Assembly: GCF_026210795.1 (NCBI RefSeq)
Contig: NC_089433.1
Coordinates: 1,389,001 to 1,453,000 of the forward strand
Length of the DNA stretch: 64,000 nt
Direction: 5' to 3'
Source of the DNA: Rhizophagus irregularis
Taxonomy: Eukaryota; Glomeromycota; Glomeromycetes; Glomerales; Glomeraceae
This document shows, in pieces, positions 12,138 through 25,947 of the stretch (its first letter is position 1; the number at the start of each line of letters is the position of its first letter). Below the pieces are notes generated by a model. It worked only from the letters and a program-made list of their open reading frames with translations, searched no databases and was not told the DNA's origin. A program made the translations under genes and the position numbers.

Positions 12138-14766
12138 TATCCTCTAATATTTCAAATAATGCAACAAGAGATCAAATTTCAAAATCATTCCTTGTTACAA
12201 ATCATCTTATAAATTTCTTGTGTGCATATTGCAGCAATAATTTACAGAAATTAGAATTTTCATTTACAATTAGTAATAATGAAGAATATTTTATTAATAT
12301 TATCAATCAATTAACTTTTAATAATAAACAAAGTTACATGCAATCCTCAAGCAAATAATATAGAGGAATCATTTAAACAAGTCTGGTTGTATTCTAATAT
12401 TAACTTTGATTTTTGACTAGTTTATTTTATTTATTTTTTTTTATTTTATTTTGATCATGTTCAAAACCAAATAGCAATAATACAAGTATTAACCTTGAAA
12501 GGGAATGGGAATTATTATAGATTTTAATATATTGTAGGATATATTTTCTTTCCATAAACTTTTCTTCTGCAAGTTACTTCTGGTAAGGAAAAGGACAAAG
12601 TTATTCTGATATTAACTTGATTGTTGACTGGTTTTATTTATTTAATTATTTTTTTTATTTTATTTTGATTGTACAAGTATTAACCGAATTATAGAATTTT
12701 AATATACCGTCATATTATCTGACTGAAATTAGGTATAGTAATCATTAATATAATTATCACTTTCAAATTTCAAATAATGAACATTCTTTTTGAATTTTTG
12801 AATTTTAGGAGTTTTCTGGTTGCAATTTTGGCCCATCTACCACAAAATCGTAAATAAAAGACCAGCAGATTTTACAATCACGCGATAATCACTCAAGATA
12901 TTGATAATATAGGCTTTATTTAATATTATTACATCCCAATTATCAGAATAATTACGTAAAATATCAGATTATCATTTTTTTAATAAAAAATATATTTTAT
13001 ATTGTAGTATAGTATAATAATCACATTTTTTTCTACATCAATACATCAATGATGTTCCTTTTTTTTATTCAGCTATATAAGTGATTATTTATTTGTATAA
13101 TATAAAACAATTTCTATAAGTTAATATTTAGGTTTACTCATAGCATATAAGTACAGATAAATACTTTTTTACTGAGGCATTGAAGATTTAAAATAAAAAT
13201 AAATAAAGATTTAATAATTCTGTTTTAATATTATGTTGTTACATTTATAATTATTAAATCATTTCTTTTACTGTTCGAAAGTTTCAATTCTCAATATTGC
13301 TTGTTTTTCTCACTTGAATTTTTTTTCATCTGTGACGTATAATAATATTTATTTAATGAAAAAATAGCCAATGTCTTTTTTGCATACTTTTAATTAAACA
13401 CGTGATTTAAAACTTTGTGATTGCATTTTTTGTGCTAAACTCTATTTGGTTACCTTTTTATTAAAAAAAATCCTGTTTGTATATTAACGAATTTAAATTT
13501 ATATTTTATATATACGTGGTATTTTTTTTTTTGATATTAAGCGAAATTTTCACACGGGCTCATTTACAATAATATCATTCGAATATCTATTAAGAAAAAA
13601 TTTAAATCCCCTTGTGACTTTTCACTTTATTTCACGGGGAAATCCTAAAAATAGAATGAAGAAAAAAAAAATGGTCTATCTATATTTTTTTTAATTTTTC
13701 TTATCAAAAAATTTTTTTTTTTCTTTGGAATTGAAACTTGAAATTTTTCCATCTATATTAAATAGATAAATTTTATTATTCAAGAGAAACCTACCAAAGG
13801 CACGGATTCAATTTCTGAATTCGGATATATCGGATAGATCTTTTTTCATCCTTTTGTTCTTTCTTTTTGTTTTGTTTTTTTTTTAAATAGTCACTTATTC
13901 AGTTATCACCTGAAAAAAATTGAATGTTAATGGATTGTAAGATAGCAAAAAATGTATATTGGATAGATCCTGAACCTGATATTTCAGAGATTTACCCATA
14001 TCGAATGATTGTAGATAGGCAAAGGCCAAAGACAAGATTTATTTGATTGGATAAATAACGAAGATAGAAAGATAAAGTAGTTGGTTAAGTAGGTTGAGAA
14101 GCGTATCCAAACTTCAATTACTGTAAACTTCCCCATAAAAAATTTCTTGGATTGATCACATGTCTTAATTTTTTCGGATCCATTTCCAGAAATTTTTTTA
14201 TAGGAAATTAAAAATACATATCCTGGAATCTTTTAAATAACATACCTTGGAATCTTTTAACTAAAATGATAAACAAATAAACGTAATTAAGCGAATTAAA
14301 TAATTTTCCGCCTTCTTCAAAATAACATTTAAGGTATGATATACATTATATAATAGAATCGGGGGGTTTTTTTTTGCAAACTCAATTAATCAAATTATAG
14401 TTTTATATACAATAATGATAAAAGTTACGTAAAAAGGATATAAAAAGAAACTTATAAAATGAAAAATCGTTCAAATTTATGTCCACCTTGTTACAATCAT
14501 CCAATATATATATATATCCACACATTTGTATTTTATACACATTTGGTAGTGTTTAAGTAAGTACACGGGAGATATATTATATATTTGTTTGGATAACTGG
14601 TATTTCATAATGATACTATAAATCAATATTTAGCGTTTAGGTTTATAAATTTGAGAAAAGGATTGTATAGAGAGTAGTCTGAAGAAATAGACATATATTA
14701 GGACAGGTATATTTTTAGATAAAAAAAAAAACCTTAGTAAATTAAAATAATAATAATACCTTTTAT

Positions 14767-14946
14767 CCCATCGGTATTATGTATACACCGATGGGTTTTC
14801 TGTAAATTACTCCACCGGTATAAAAAAGTATAAAGAAGTATAAAATCCATACACAATGAGAAAAGCCTGTTATTTCATGGGTATCTAATAAATATTCCAT
14901 ATACACCGATGCTCCCCTCCCTTCGAGGGCCTCCAAGGCATCGGTG
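14767..14946. repeat. Pair of GC-rich hairpins sharing CACCGATG
   Basis: Hairpin 1: CCCATCGGT (14767-14775) pairs with ACCGATGGG (14787-14795). Hairpin 2: CACCGATGC (14904-14912) pairs with GCATCGGTG (14938-14946), enclosing an inner CCCTTCGAGGG. Both contain ATACACCGATG. They stand out in AT-rich surroundings and may be repeat ends or a structured transcript. Confidence 0.5.
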
Positions 14947-17546
14947 AATATTCAGTTACTCATTGGTACTCATGTAATAACAAGTATTTATTACTTCACT
15001 ATCATAAGATCTTTTATTCTTTGTGAATTGACGCATAAATAATGTTTCTTTCAAAGGAATGTAAAATCTGAACAACTTAACGAGAGTAATTTCAAATAAA
15101 AAATTTAGTCACCCTATATGCTGACATAATAATAGATGGCATCCGCGAAAGACGCAGTAATTTAGCCAATTACTAAGCCTTATATTTTTAAACAAAATAT
15201 TTAAAGAATTTAGTTTCTGCTACTTTCAGTATCAAAGAAATCAATCAAATAAAGAGTTCGTTTAATACAATTTGAATGTGTAGTTGATTATCAGAATCTT
15301 ATGATGAAAGTTATGCGAAAAAGATTTAATATATATTCTTTAGGCAATTTTTTTAGATGAAAAGATGATATATTTTGTTTATGACGCAGCAATTTCAAAA
15401 ATCGTAGTAGCATGTGAAATGTAATAAGTTGCAAAAATTATTAGTAATTAATGTAACACGCTGCTTTCCCAATTTCGAATATATTTAAGTTTTTGTTTTT
15501 TATTTTGTAATTAAGTAAATATGTAATAAGATTTAAAGGAATGTTTTTTTCTCTTTTCCAAAAAAAAAAATGATTGTTAATATATTTTATTGTTTCCTTA
15601 CTATGGGCTCGGTTCATTTCATTGACAATCATTTCACCAATCATCGATAGGAACATTTATCCAACAAGGTCGTTCATCAAATATTCGACAATAATGTTAT
15701 ATAAATTTTTATGTAATCTATGTAATTCAGCATTTACCATGTTCGAAATCATAATTAGCTAAGATGGTTTGATATACGAAGTGTCATTGATATTTAAACC
15801 AAATACTAGTATAATAATGGCACTATTAGACTATATTTGGTTTCAAATCATCCAATAATAATAATATTAAATATTATTGGCAATTTTTATAATAAATTCC
15901 CTTGAAAGATTTTCATATCCCGATATATCGTCATAACGGAGTTTGAATAAATTCCCAAAGTTATGTTTATATACACAAATATATAATTATATAATTTGTA
16001 TCAACTCATCTTATTTGTTTCTAACAGTTTCCTCTCTTTTTTACTGTGAAGGTTGAAGAATTGTTATATATTAAACATCATAATAATTATTTCTTAATAA
16101 AATTTAGTAGAAATATTTAAACGTAGCATATGCGCAGAAATAAGATTATAGGATAAATCGCCGGGCAAATTCTGAAAATTCTAACCATGGAAATTCCTTG
16201 CCCCCATTTATTTCAAATGAATCCAAGTTCCAAGTTATTGGAAATAAATAAAACGAAAAAAAAAGTCTTGAGAAATCACAAAAGTACAAAAGAACAGTCG
16301 AACAAATCAATACAATCATGCGATATATAAAAAATCACATTTATTAATGTATATTATAAATTTTTTTTTTTTGATAAAAAAAAACACAAAATAAAGCCAC
16401 TCGTATCAGAAATATATAATATAATAATTAAAATTCTTTTGTTTAACTTATTTAATCATATTAACTTTTTTTATCATATGTAAAGATCATATGTAAATGT
16501 TTATATCGATAAGATTATTAATCATAAATAAACTAAAGTTTTGTAACATGTACGTGTCTTTCCTTTAGAAGTCCAGAAATAGAGAAAAATTATGGGTACT
16601 TGGAAGAAAAGGGGAATGGGAACTCACGGAAAAACCAAAATAAGTTAGGAATGAAAATTTCTTTGATAAAAGAATATGGAATCCTTCCCCATTTGGGGGA
16701 AATCATAGGAATAATCTCTTCCGAATCCGATAAACAAAAAAAAATACAATTAAAGAAAAACAATAAATATTTTTTGAATGTAAATATTAAACTGGTTTTG
16801 CAATTAAATGAACCACTCATATACTGTATCAATAATATAAAAAGAAACCAACAGGGCATAGTCCGATATGTGAAGATATGTAAGATTATTGCGTGGTTAC
16901 CAAATAATACTACTCTCATTTTATTGTTATTACGAATTATGTTTTATCGGACGCGAGATCTTTTATTGTATTATTTTATTTTGTATCCAAATTGGTATTA
17001 CTCATTTGCTTTATTCATTTATCCAAATTTATATAAAGATTAAGTTTTAATAAAATAAATTATTTATATATAATAATATATACGTATTGTATATGTATAT
17101 AATGTTAGAATATATATATTTTCTTCTCTCATGCTAAAATTAGAGTCACAGTACGCGTTAGTGACACCATCAATAATAATTCATTCCTAATTCGTTACGC
17201 CTATCAACTTTATCAACTTATATCTATTTTTTATCACATTTTATTACATTTATCACTCAGTTATTTTAAATAATAATAATAATAATAATAACAAAGATAA
17301 CAATTAGTCATGATTTCAATAAATTAAACAGGATGATTTTTTAAATGATAGTGAAACAGATTTAAAATATACAAGAATGTTCTTTTGCAGCAATGGATGA
17401 TATTACTCTAATAATATATATTTTATATAATAGATTTAGATTATAATAATAAATTCGGAAGAAGATTTTACTTTTTTAGGTTTTTCTAACTGCAAATTGA
17501 AATTATATAAATTACCTATAAAATTGAAAAAAAAATTTGCACTTTT

Positions 17547-17800
17547 TTAAAATGGATCCCGTTTGCGACGATCTCTCAATACTTTTTTTATTTCATCTGA
17601 CCATTTCAACATCTTACCTTGATTTGATAGCATAAATTTTGTGCGTCCATAATGTTTTCTTTCATGACAACATGAAACACTTTTTGAACACTTTTGAACT
17701 GGCCACCGCAGCAAAATGATCGCCAAATGAAACATTCGTGGACAAGGAGATTAACAAAGAAATAATAAGTCCTTAACAAGATTAGAATTTTCCGATGCAA
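17547..17800 (-). other. Unassigned coding-like fragment
   Basis: Two overlapping minus-strand frames look less random than their surroundings. One encodes a segment containing FKSVQKVFHVVMKEN; the other ends in the basic segment KWSDEIKKVLRDRRKRDPF. A GTAAGATG sequence between them could be a donor, or the two frames could reflect a frameshift in a decayed gene. I recognise no family. Confidence 0.25.
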
Positions 17801-19549
17801 TTTTAATGTTGCAGTAATTCAAAATTTTACTTTTAAACATGTATTATACCCAAATATAGAGTATAAATTCTTATTTCATGTCATGTCTATCTTTCATCAC
17901 GTAATATAATCAACTGTATTTTTACGTTTTAAAATTATTAAATCTTTCTTTGTTATCTTCTTATAGTAGTTACAAGGTGCCATTAATTAATTAGAAATAT
18001 GATTCTAAATCATGTCGATTGATTGGTTTTTAATAAAGTTTTCGTAAAATGTTTGTTACTTAATTCTTTAAATTTTATAAACACATCATAACATTAACGC
18101 ACGTTAATATTATTATTTTATTATAATATTTTTCTTTCTATCTCTAATTAATCTTGTAAAACAGACAAAGTATTTTGAAAGTTTCGGGTAAATTTCATTC
18201 CATTACAATATCTTCATTTATTTATTTTGGTCATCAACAAACGTATCTCATAAACTTGGTATCAATACGTTTTAATTGATATTATCATCAATTTAAATTT
18301 GTTCAATAAGAGGAGATATATCAAATATTGTTGTTACATAATTGATTCGGAATCGATTCGAAGAAATCTTTATGTATTTCAATCGGTACTTCTTTTTTTT
18401 TTTTGAGATCAATTAATCATGTGACATTAAAATTTTATTTTATTAGCGTATTTCATTAGTTATCAGTTATGGTATATTAAAATTACAGTAATTTTTAAGG
18501 ATATTACGTAAAAATTATTATGAATATAAATATTTATTTACATCAGTTTTAGATAATAAAATAACAAAGGGAGTATAAAGAGAATTTTTCTATAAATTTT
18601 ATGAATTTATAAACTTTCAAAAATTTCATTAAAGAATATAAAATAAGAAATATAATTAATATATATATCTATACTTTTTTGATATATTCTTTATAATAGA
18701 ATGAGCCAACGAAATGACATTACAGTATGAAGATGATCATGTGATTATCGATTAATTCTTAATATATCTCATATAGTCATTATTATTTATACATTAGCAT
18801 ATATTATTGGATATTTAAATTTAAACAGTTAAAACGAAAAAGCAGAAACTCAAGGAGTTTCAGTCTAAGAAAAAAAAATACTTACCAACGGGATCTTAGA
18901 TCTTCGTCTAGGGTCTTTGTCAAAAAAAAATCACAGTTTTGGCAACAAAATCTGATTGTTTGAGATAAAATATGACTTATGAGATCTAATAACTTAATAC
19001 CTCAGTTTATTTTTGATTAAGAAGTGGATGTATAGATACAATAAATCAAAAAACGCAGGAGTGATTACAAGAATTTCGCTTTGTCTGAGATTAAAAAGTA
19101 AACTAATACTACCGGCCCAATGATTTACGAGAATATATACTTTTTCTAATAACAGCTCTTGTGCGCTATAAGACCGTTATTTGATTCTTTGAAATTATTT
19201 CAGTTTTTTTTATTACATATTTTACCTGATCATTATCAAAATTTATTTAGAGTTCTCTAAATTATTTAAATAAATTTAATAAATTTGTGGAAAATCATCA
19301 TGTATCATATCAGTCAACCATAACGTAAAAATGCACGTGAGATGATTCGAAATATTCACGTGATCAAGAAAATTTTCCAATATTCGCGTTCTAAAACAAA
19401 CGAAGTTTCGGGATCCTTTTTTATTACTTTTATTTAAACATTATTAAAGAGATTAATATTATAAACCCAGTTTTCATGAGAAACCATTTTTGATTAAAGA
19501 ACTTTTATTTTATAAATAAATCAATCAAAGGATATTGTTCGTGGCTGAG

Positions 19550-19636
19550 GCCCGGCTAGCTCAATCGGTAGAGCGTGAGACTCTTACGAGAACCATCGTA
19601 ATCTCAAGGTTGGGGGTTCGATCCCCCCGTTGGGCG
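19550..19636 (+). tRNA. tRNA-Lys (anticodon CTT) with 14-nt intron
   Basis: The 87-nt sequence folds as a cloverleaf. The 7-bp acceptor stem GCCCGGC/GTTGGGC has two G-T pairs, the D arm is CTCAATCGGTAGAG, the anticodon stem is TGAGA/TCTCA, the T arm is GGGGGTTCGATCCCCC, and the discriminator is G at 19636. The loop C-T-CTT-A puts anticodon CTT at 19583-19585. A 14-nt intron (19587-19600) sits one base 3' of the anticodon, the canonical eukaryotic position, so mature length is 73 nt before CCA addition. Confidence 0.96.
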
Positions 19637-19650
19637 TTCCGAAATCTTGA

Positions 19651-19661
19651 TTTTTTTTTTT
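19651..19661 (+). terminator. Pol III terminator of the tRNA
   Basis: An uninterrupted run of 11 T residues begins 15 nt after the tRNA 3' end, as expected for RNA polymerase III termination. Confidence 0.85.
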
Positions 19662-20378
19662 ACACGTACTTTACGAAGCACCTAGATTTTAATTACGTAA
19701 TAAGTGGCACATATCTGATATTAAGAATTCATTGATGATCAAAAATACCTAACTTATTATGTATATGTTTGAACTATTATTGTGCAAATTAAAAAGGCCG
19801 AGTATAGCTTGAATGCGAGTTGATTGAATGCGTTGTTTTTCGTTTTGATAAGAAATTTCATTTTATCATACATTAAAAACTTTTTGGTATATGGAATACC
19901 AAATAGGATTTTAAGTTTGTCGTATTGGAGAATTTCAGAAATTAGAGTTAAAATTTCTCGACGTGTTTAAATGTAGGTCTAAAAATATTGATATCAAAAT
20001 TGTTTCATTAAAAAAGCACCTATTTAAATAAAGTTTATGCTGAAGTAAATCTATTCCTTTTCTTGATAAAGAATTAACTTTATTACATATCTGGTATAAT
20101 TTTTAGTATATTACAATAAGATTACAAAATTAAAATTATTGCAGTCATACAAGATATTTGCTGTAATAATCTTTTTTTTTTGTAAATATTCTAAATATTT
20201 TGCATAAAAAATAGTGTGTTATTTAATCACAAAACAAAAATCTTCGATGAACAAAAAGAAAAAGTCCAAAAGGAAATAAAAGATAAATAAATAAATAGAA
20301 ATAGAAAATAGATAGTAGAAATTATAATACAAAAAAAAAACCAATACAATGTTTGTTTAGAAACAATAAATAAAGAAT
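19662..20378. other. Intergenic spacer downstream of the RICTOR gene
   Basis: AT-rich sequence between the tRNA terminator and the RICTOR stop codon. It probably contains the RICTOR 3' untranslated region on the minus strand; nothing else is visible. Confidence 0.6.
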
Positions 20379-23300
20379 TCAGATCCTGAATCCTTTTATA
20401 ACCAAGACAGGCGATAATGCCTGTTTTGGTACAGTTTCTTCAGCATTGATATCATTTTGATCTTCGGACATTACAGCGATTACGCCATCGCTACCGCGAT
20501 GCGTTCTCGTGAACTTTTTATCATTTTGTTGAATATCTTCCGCATTACCGTCTTCTGAATTTTCATCTGATATTCCATTTAATTCATCATTTTGCTGCAC
20601 TTCTACCAATCTATCAAGTTCTTCAAGCGCTTCTGAAGTGAAATCCACATCAAACAATTCACTAATAAGTCTTCGTGAAGGTAAACGATAATGATATGTT
20701 GATAACATTTGAATTGCTTTATAATATGTACTTAGATTAGTAAATACTTCTGGATGCTGTGATCTTATTCTAAATAAAATAGATAAAATGTAAATATAAT
20801 TAAATTAATAATTTGAATATTAAAATTTATAACTTACTTTGAAAGACTTCGAGAGCCAGCATTTGATAATATTCGATTCGTTAGATTTGCCATTGCTTTA
20901 AACAAATTCCTTTCAACCGATGAACATGGTACTATAGGTTTTGATGGTGTATCAAGGGCTGATTCAAAACCCGTGTACTTCCATTTAGGAAACTAGAGAA
21001 GTAAAAACATGTTATCAATAATATTACTACTATAATTACTTTTATATTAAAAAAATATGTGCATATACACTTACGGATAGAAATGCTTGAGAATTTACGG
21101 GTATACATAAACCAGTTCCTATTCCCGTGTTTGCGTCGTATACACACTCCCATCCAAGATCTTCTAACATTTCAATACCTGATGCTGTTTTTGTTATTAA
21201 CCCTAAAACAAAATAACATGTCCTATAATCCGCATATTATTAAAGAAAGGTTAATTTAATATCATAATTTAACAACATTGATAGGATTATAATAATTTAC
21301 CCTTTCAAAGATAGGACTGAGGAATTTTCTGCAATAAACACTATATCCTTAATTATATCTTCTTCCTCTAAAAATTGTAATCCACTCTTCGATGACCCAA
21401 TATTTCCCTAGATTATAGAATTCACATTAAATATAAAACTGGACGACAACATACATTTAACTTCATATTAATTCTACTTACCACAGTCCAAAGAACCGAC
21501 TTGAGTTTTGCTATACCGGATGCGTCACGCGATTCTAATTTGTGCGCTCTCACAAACTTTGCGAACTCGCGAAAATGTCCTTTTTCTCTTAATAATTGAC
21601 AACCTTCGTTAGTTTTCGCAAGTTCACCATAGAAATGAGGAGGCGATATTCCATCAAATGGTTGCCTATTTAATGTTCATAAAAAAACCAATAAGCTCAT
21701 ATATCTACTACATTAATATGTTTATTGTTTTAAAATCATACTCTAACATTTTGTCATCATCATCGAAACGGTTATCACCTCCACCAAGTTTTAACGCTGT
21801 TGACAACATAACTTCCAATTGAGTAACATAATATTGATTCCGACTCTATAAATACAAAGATATGCGGTTATTAGAAATTATAAGTAGCATTATGTATCAT
21901 ATAAATTTAAAATTTACTTGGAACCACTCATCCATTTCTCTTTCGACATAATCGAATTCAGAAAGGTATTTGAATCCTATTGAAGTAGACAGAAATCTTA
22001 ACAACAAAGGATTTCCTACTTCTCCTAAATGATCCAGGCTCGGTCGAAGCATAACTAGCGATTCGATATTTTCCTTGTGATTACAAGTTTCTTCAAGAAC
22101 ACGAACCGCCATTTGACACACTTCCATAGCGGGATCGTATAACTAAATATGTTAATAAAAAATTAAATAACTATAAGGTTAAATTATTAATCGGAAATTT
22201 ATTACAAACCTGGGTAATAAGTAGTTGTATTCCCCATTCATTAAATTTTTTCGACGACGTCCTTAAAATCAGACCCAAATGCTTTGTCGCATATAACCTT
22301 ACACGCTATATAATTTGACAACATAATAAATTTAGTAAGATGGAGGTATAAATTTGCAACTTTAATAAAAAAGGTAATGCTTTCTTTTTCTTTGAAAAGA
22401 AAAAGGAATGGAAAAAAAAATAAATAAAAAAAAAAATTTTTTTTTGGTAAAGATAATGAGAATAACCAGACTCGATATGTATCAAATTTATAAATTAATC
22501 ACCTTGTAACCTGATGTCATCACTTTGGAAAGAAGAATGCGTGGATGCCCATCTCTAATTAGGTAAAATTGATTATGTTGAGTATTTACAAGAAAACTAA
22601 TATTATTTTTTTATAAAATTATTTTTTGGAACAACATACAGACTATAATCTAGATTCGTAATAATAGCTTTAATCAAGTCTTCGCGACTTCTTAGTTCAC
22701 TTAAATGATAAAACGTGTTGAAAATTTTGAACTTTTCCAATAATCTTATAGGGACAAGATATATAGAATCATTAGCAAAATAAATGATTTAACAAAATAC
22801 AGGTATATGGGTATGTATGTAAGAAACAAACCTAACACCTTCTTTATATTTGCTAAAATACCCTAAGATGGTGAAATATCCAGATGTAAGTGTGTTATTT
22901 ATTCGTTCTTTAGAAAACAATGGCTCGGATTCAGAAGTTCCATTAATCTTGGTAAAGATAATTATTAATAAATTAATATGGTATTACATAAATCTTTCAG
23001 TCATAATAGACATTACATACGGGATCAAGCTGGTTTAGACCATCTGCGATCTGTCTCAAGAACTTGTTACTCTCTAAATATCTTACACCATCACTACATG
23101 CTAATAATGTAGATACAAGAGTGCATCCCAATGTTACAAATATTTCGTTTTCCTATTTATATAAGAACACAGCTCAAAACATTATTTTCTTAATTATGAT
23201 TTAATCAAAGGAGAAATAAAATAATTACGGAGGTCTTTTCAATTTCTGAGAACCTTCGACTAGTTGGCCGGAAAAATCCAATTAGACGTTTTACAAACTT

Positions 23301-25947
23301 GGATCTAATAGCTTCTTCTAATCTTCGTGGATTAAGTAATGGACCTTGCAACAATTCCATCATAGTTTCAAAGTCCCATTTTTTACCATCTTTTGTGCTT
23401 AAGACCTATAAAATTCTCAAGTCAGAAATTAATGGGTAAATATTAAACATCATTACCTTTAGAAATTTCCACAAACCTGAGACTCCATTAGCAAACTCAC
23501 AAAATGCTTATCATCAATTTGCATACCCATCTTAATCTTTACATTTTCAACCTGTCGAGCATTACGACTTCGAGGGTTAAGCGATGAATCGTTATCTACA
23601 CTATTGATTTGTAACCGATTTCGTGTTCTATTTAAATTATCGATATGTGAGAGAGCAGCAGTAGCACTATGCCGTACGATCTCATCATCAAATTTTGTCG
23701 CTAAACTAAAAAGTCTCGGTAGAGACTGAATTTCAATTAATTTTGATAAACTAAAAATAATGAATGTTGTAACTTTTAAACATAAAACATCTTACTTGAA
23801 TTCGTATTGAACGAGACACTGATAATAATCTATTTGACAATTGAAGAATTTCTCCAATAAAAAGTGTAGCTTTGCGAGCAACATGTTGATTCTTATCCTC
23901 AATAATTTCAACAAGTGCCTTTAATTTTACAAAAAAAAAACTCTATTCAAAATTTTTTACAAAATATTTAGCATTAAGACAATTCAATAATTATTACATA
24001 CATCAAGAAGTCCAGAATCCATAAATATATCAAGTAAGACTACCAAATGATGGTCCAATAAGTTTAATCTGTCATGAACATTTATAGATGAGGGTGGTGG
24101 CTCGCCAATATTATTATCTTTTTGTTCAGGATTACCATATACTATAATAATAATTATTTAGTATTCCAAAATTAAGACTTAAATACTTAATCATGTCCTA
24201 TAAATAAATCATTTAGACGATCAAATGTATTACAATAAAAAATTTTTATTAAAAAAAATGGTTTACCAGTTATCCTTTTTCCAGATAAAAAATTAGGATA
24301 CCAATTTGGAGCCTTTATCCTGAAAATGTCGAAAAACATATCAAGCATGATTTCCTATGGATTATAAAAAATTCTATCGGATAAGAGATCTTGGTCATAA
24401 ATAGCCCGATATTTTAACAGATAATAATAATAAAATTTTCATGTAAACCATACACCTACTGACCCTCGTTTCATCCGAAGTTATCCTGAGCGATTCCACG
24501 ATAGATTTTATTGCTTGCTTATTGTCTCTACAAAGATATATAATCCCCGTCCATGATTTTAATAACACAGAGATTGCTCTAGAACTTGCTCTAACCTGCT
24601 GTTCAAATTTAGATCCTTTATTACAAGCATCCGTGAACCCGGAAAGTACAATCTAGCCATTATTTAATTTATCCGTTAAATGACTTTGGGTAAATTGTAA
24701 TCACTTTTTCCTTCAAAGTTTATATCCTAACCTCTAAATCAACTCCAGGTCTAATGCACTCTCTAGAATCCGGGGTATCTATCACATATAATAAAGCCAT
24801 TATCAAATATTCAGCAAGTTCTACAGGTCCATCAATTAAAGCTTGAAGAAGTACTCTCATCCCACCACAACTTGTAACAATTTTTGGCTCACGAATCACT
24901 GAAAATATTACATACTTGTGTAAATATAAAATTATCCAAGGAAAAAAAAATTATTATTAATTGAATTAATCATGATTTTTATTCATACTTATTTCAGCCA
25001 GAGTCTCTAGACATATATTTCTTAATTTCTCATCAGGCTGTTCGGCAATTGACACAATCGCTCGCATAACACCAAGAGGTATTAATTTAGTACCACCAGG
25101 TACATCTGAAAAAGTTCGCAAAAGTTTTAAAACTTGTTCTCTCTCATCATTGAATAATTTTGGATCTTTCGCTAAGGACCTATAATATTACCAAAAATTT
25201 TAGTTAATTTTAATTTAAAAAAAAAACAAAAAAATTTAATAGTAATTTACCTCATAATAAATATATCGTAATGTAAATCTGTAATTTGTTTTAATGTTTC
25301 AGTATCCGCAATTAAATACCTCAATGCTCGATATCCAGCAATCCTAACTTCCTTTACTGGATCCGATACACAAAATCTCAATCTGATCGGAAACACATTA
25401 CAAGTGGAATATGAGTTATTTCGAAGTAAGAAATTATTATGAATTATTTAACACATACCCGTATAAAAAAGGTTTAGCTGGATATGTATATTTTAATCTT
25501 TCATGGTTTTTAATTAGTCGTACCAAACTATTTAGTTTATCGACTCGCGTTGCAGATTCTTCGTTTCGATCTTTAATACAAGCCAGAACATCTTGTATTA
25601 TCTCCGCAGGTGTTCGATTTTTATCTAATTCATTTAAAATGTTCATGTAAAAAACAACAATCACGTCATAGGTAATTAGTCAATTAATTAACATTAAAGG
25701 TTTAAATTATTTTAAATAAGAAATAAAAACCTTCGTCTCGTTCAACATCGGATTCTATTTGTCTTATTAAATTCTTTCTGACACGAGGAGATGCCGCTAG
25801 GCGACGCCGATATGACTTCATGCTCATACTCCCTAACGCAATGCGTCAAATTAAATATAGTTAATACGAAAAGTATTGTTATTAAACAAAAAAAAAATGA
25901 TTTAATTGACCAAAAAAAGTAATAAATATACCTTCAACTTCAGTCAT
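20379..25947 (-). CDS. RICTOR/Tsc11/Ste20-type TORC2 subunit, 24 exons
   Basis: Essential TORC2 scaffold; TORC2 phosphorylates AGC kinases controlling actin and membrane homeostasis. I traced 24 exons with consistent phase to a 1184-residue protein: 25932-25947, 25731-25832, 25459-25624, 25251-25382, 24989-25179, 24732-24898, 24464-24652, 24267-24354, 24002-24141, 23796-23918, 23477-23725, 23229-23405, 23021-23152, 22832-22947, 22640-22744, 22503-22554, 22210-22305, 21918-22142, 21742-21845, 21482-21665, 21301-21407, 21075-21222, 20838-20992, 20379-20769. The armadillo-like N domain includes PVKEVRIAGYRALRYLI and LRNICLETLAEI. The conserved RICTOR_V segment, near residues 915-990, reads GNIGSSKSGLQFL then GTCYFVLGLITKT. 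An acidic, low-complexity tail ends the protein. Human RICTOR is longer mainly in its C-terminal extension. The start is the first ATG after an in-frame stop. Confidence 0.95.

Larger units (their letters stand above)
8436..12680 (+). repeat. Cluster of repeated exon-intron-like modules
   Basis: A short module recurs at least five times on the plus strand: a serine-codon-rich segment ending TTCCTCTG or TTTCTCCTG, then a donor-like GTAAG/GTTAA. Donor positions are 8475, 9194, 11774, 11992 and 12583. Three copies keep a downstream acceptor (GACAG at 8521, TTACAG at 9262, GATCAG at 11876) and two keep a GACTAAC branch-like word (9241, 11815). The segments 11904-12011 and 12484-12600 are clearly homologous. 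Short stretches translate sensibly across the 9194/9263 junction, but no long frame forms. I read this as duplicated remains of one gene or a non-coding spliced transcript. Confidence 0.45.
12681..19549. other. Long AT-rich intergenic region
   Basis: No complete gene is visible. A 41-codon frame at 13924-14046 and overlapping frames on both strands at 16590-17043 lack domains and were not called as genes. The stretch contains a hairpin pair at 14767-14946, a minus-strand coding-like fragment at 17547-17800 and an (AAT)n run at about 17270-17290. Confidence 0.5.

Noticed and set aside
16590-17043. Open frames of 109 and 147 codons on opposite strands
   Set aside because: Neither shows a domain, conserved pattern or codon bias; mutual overlap and AT-rich content make chance the better explanation.
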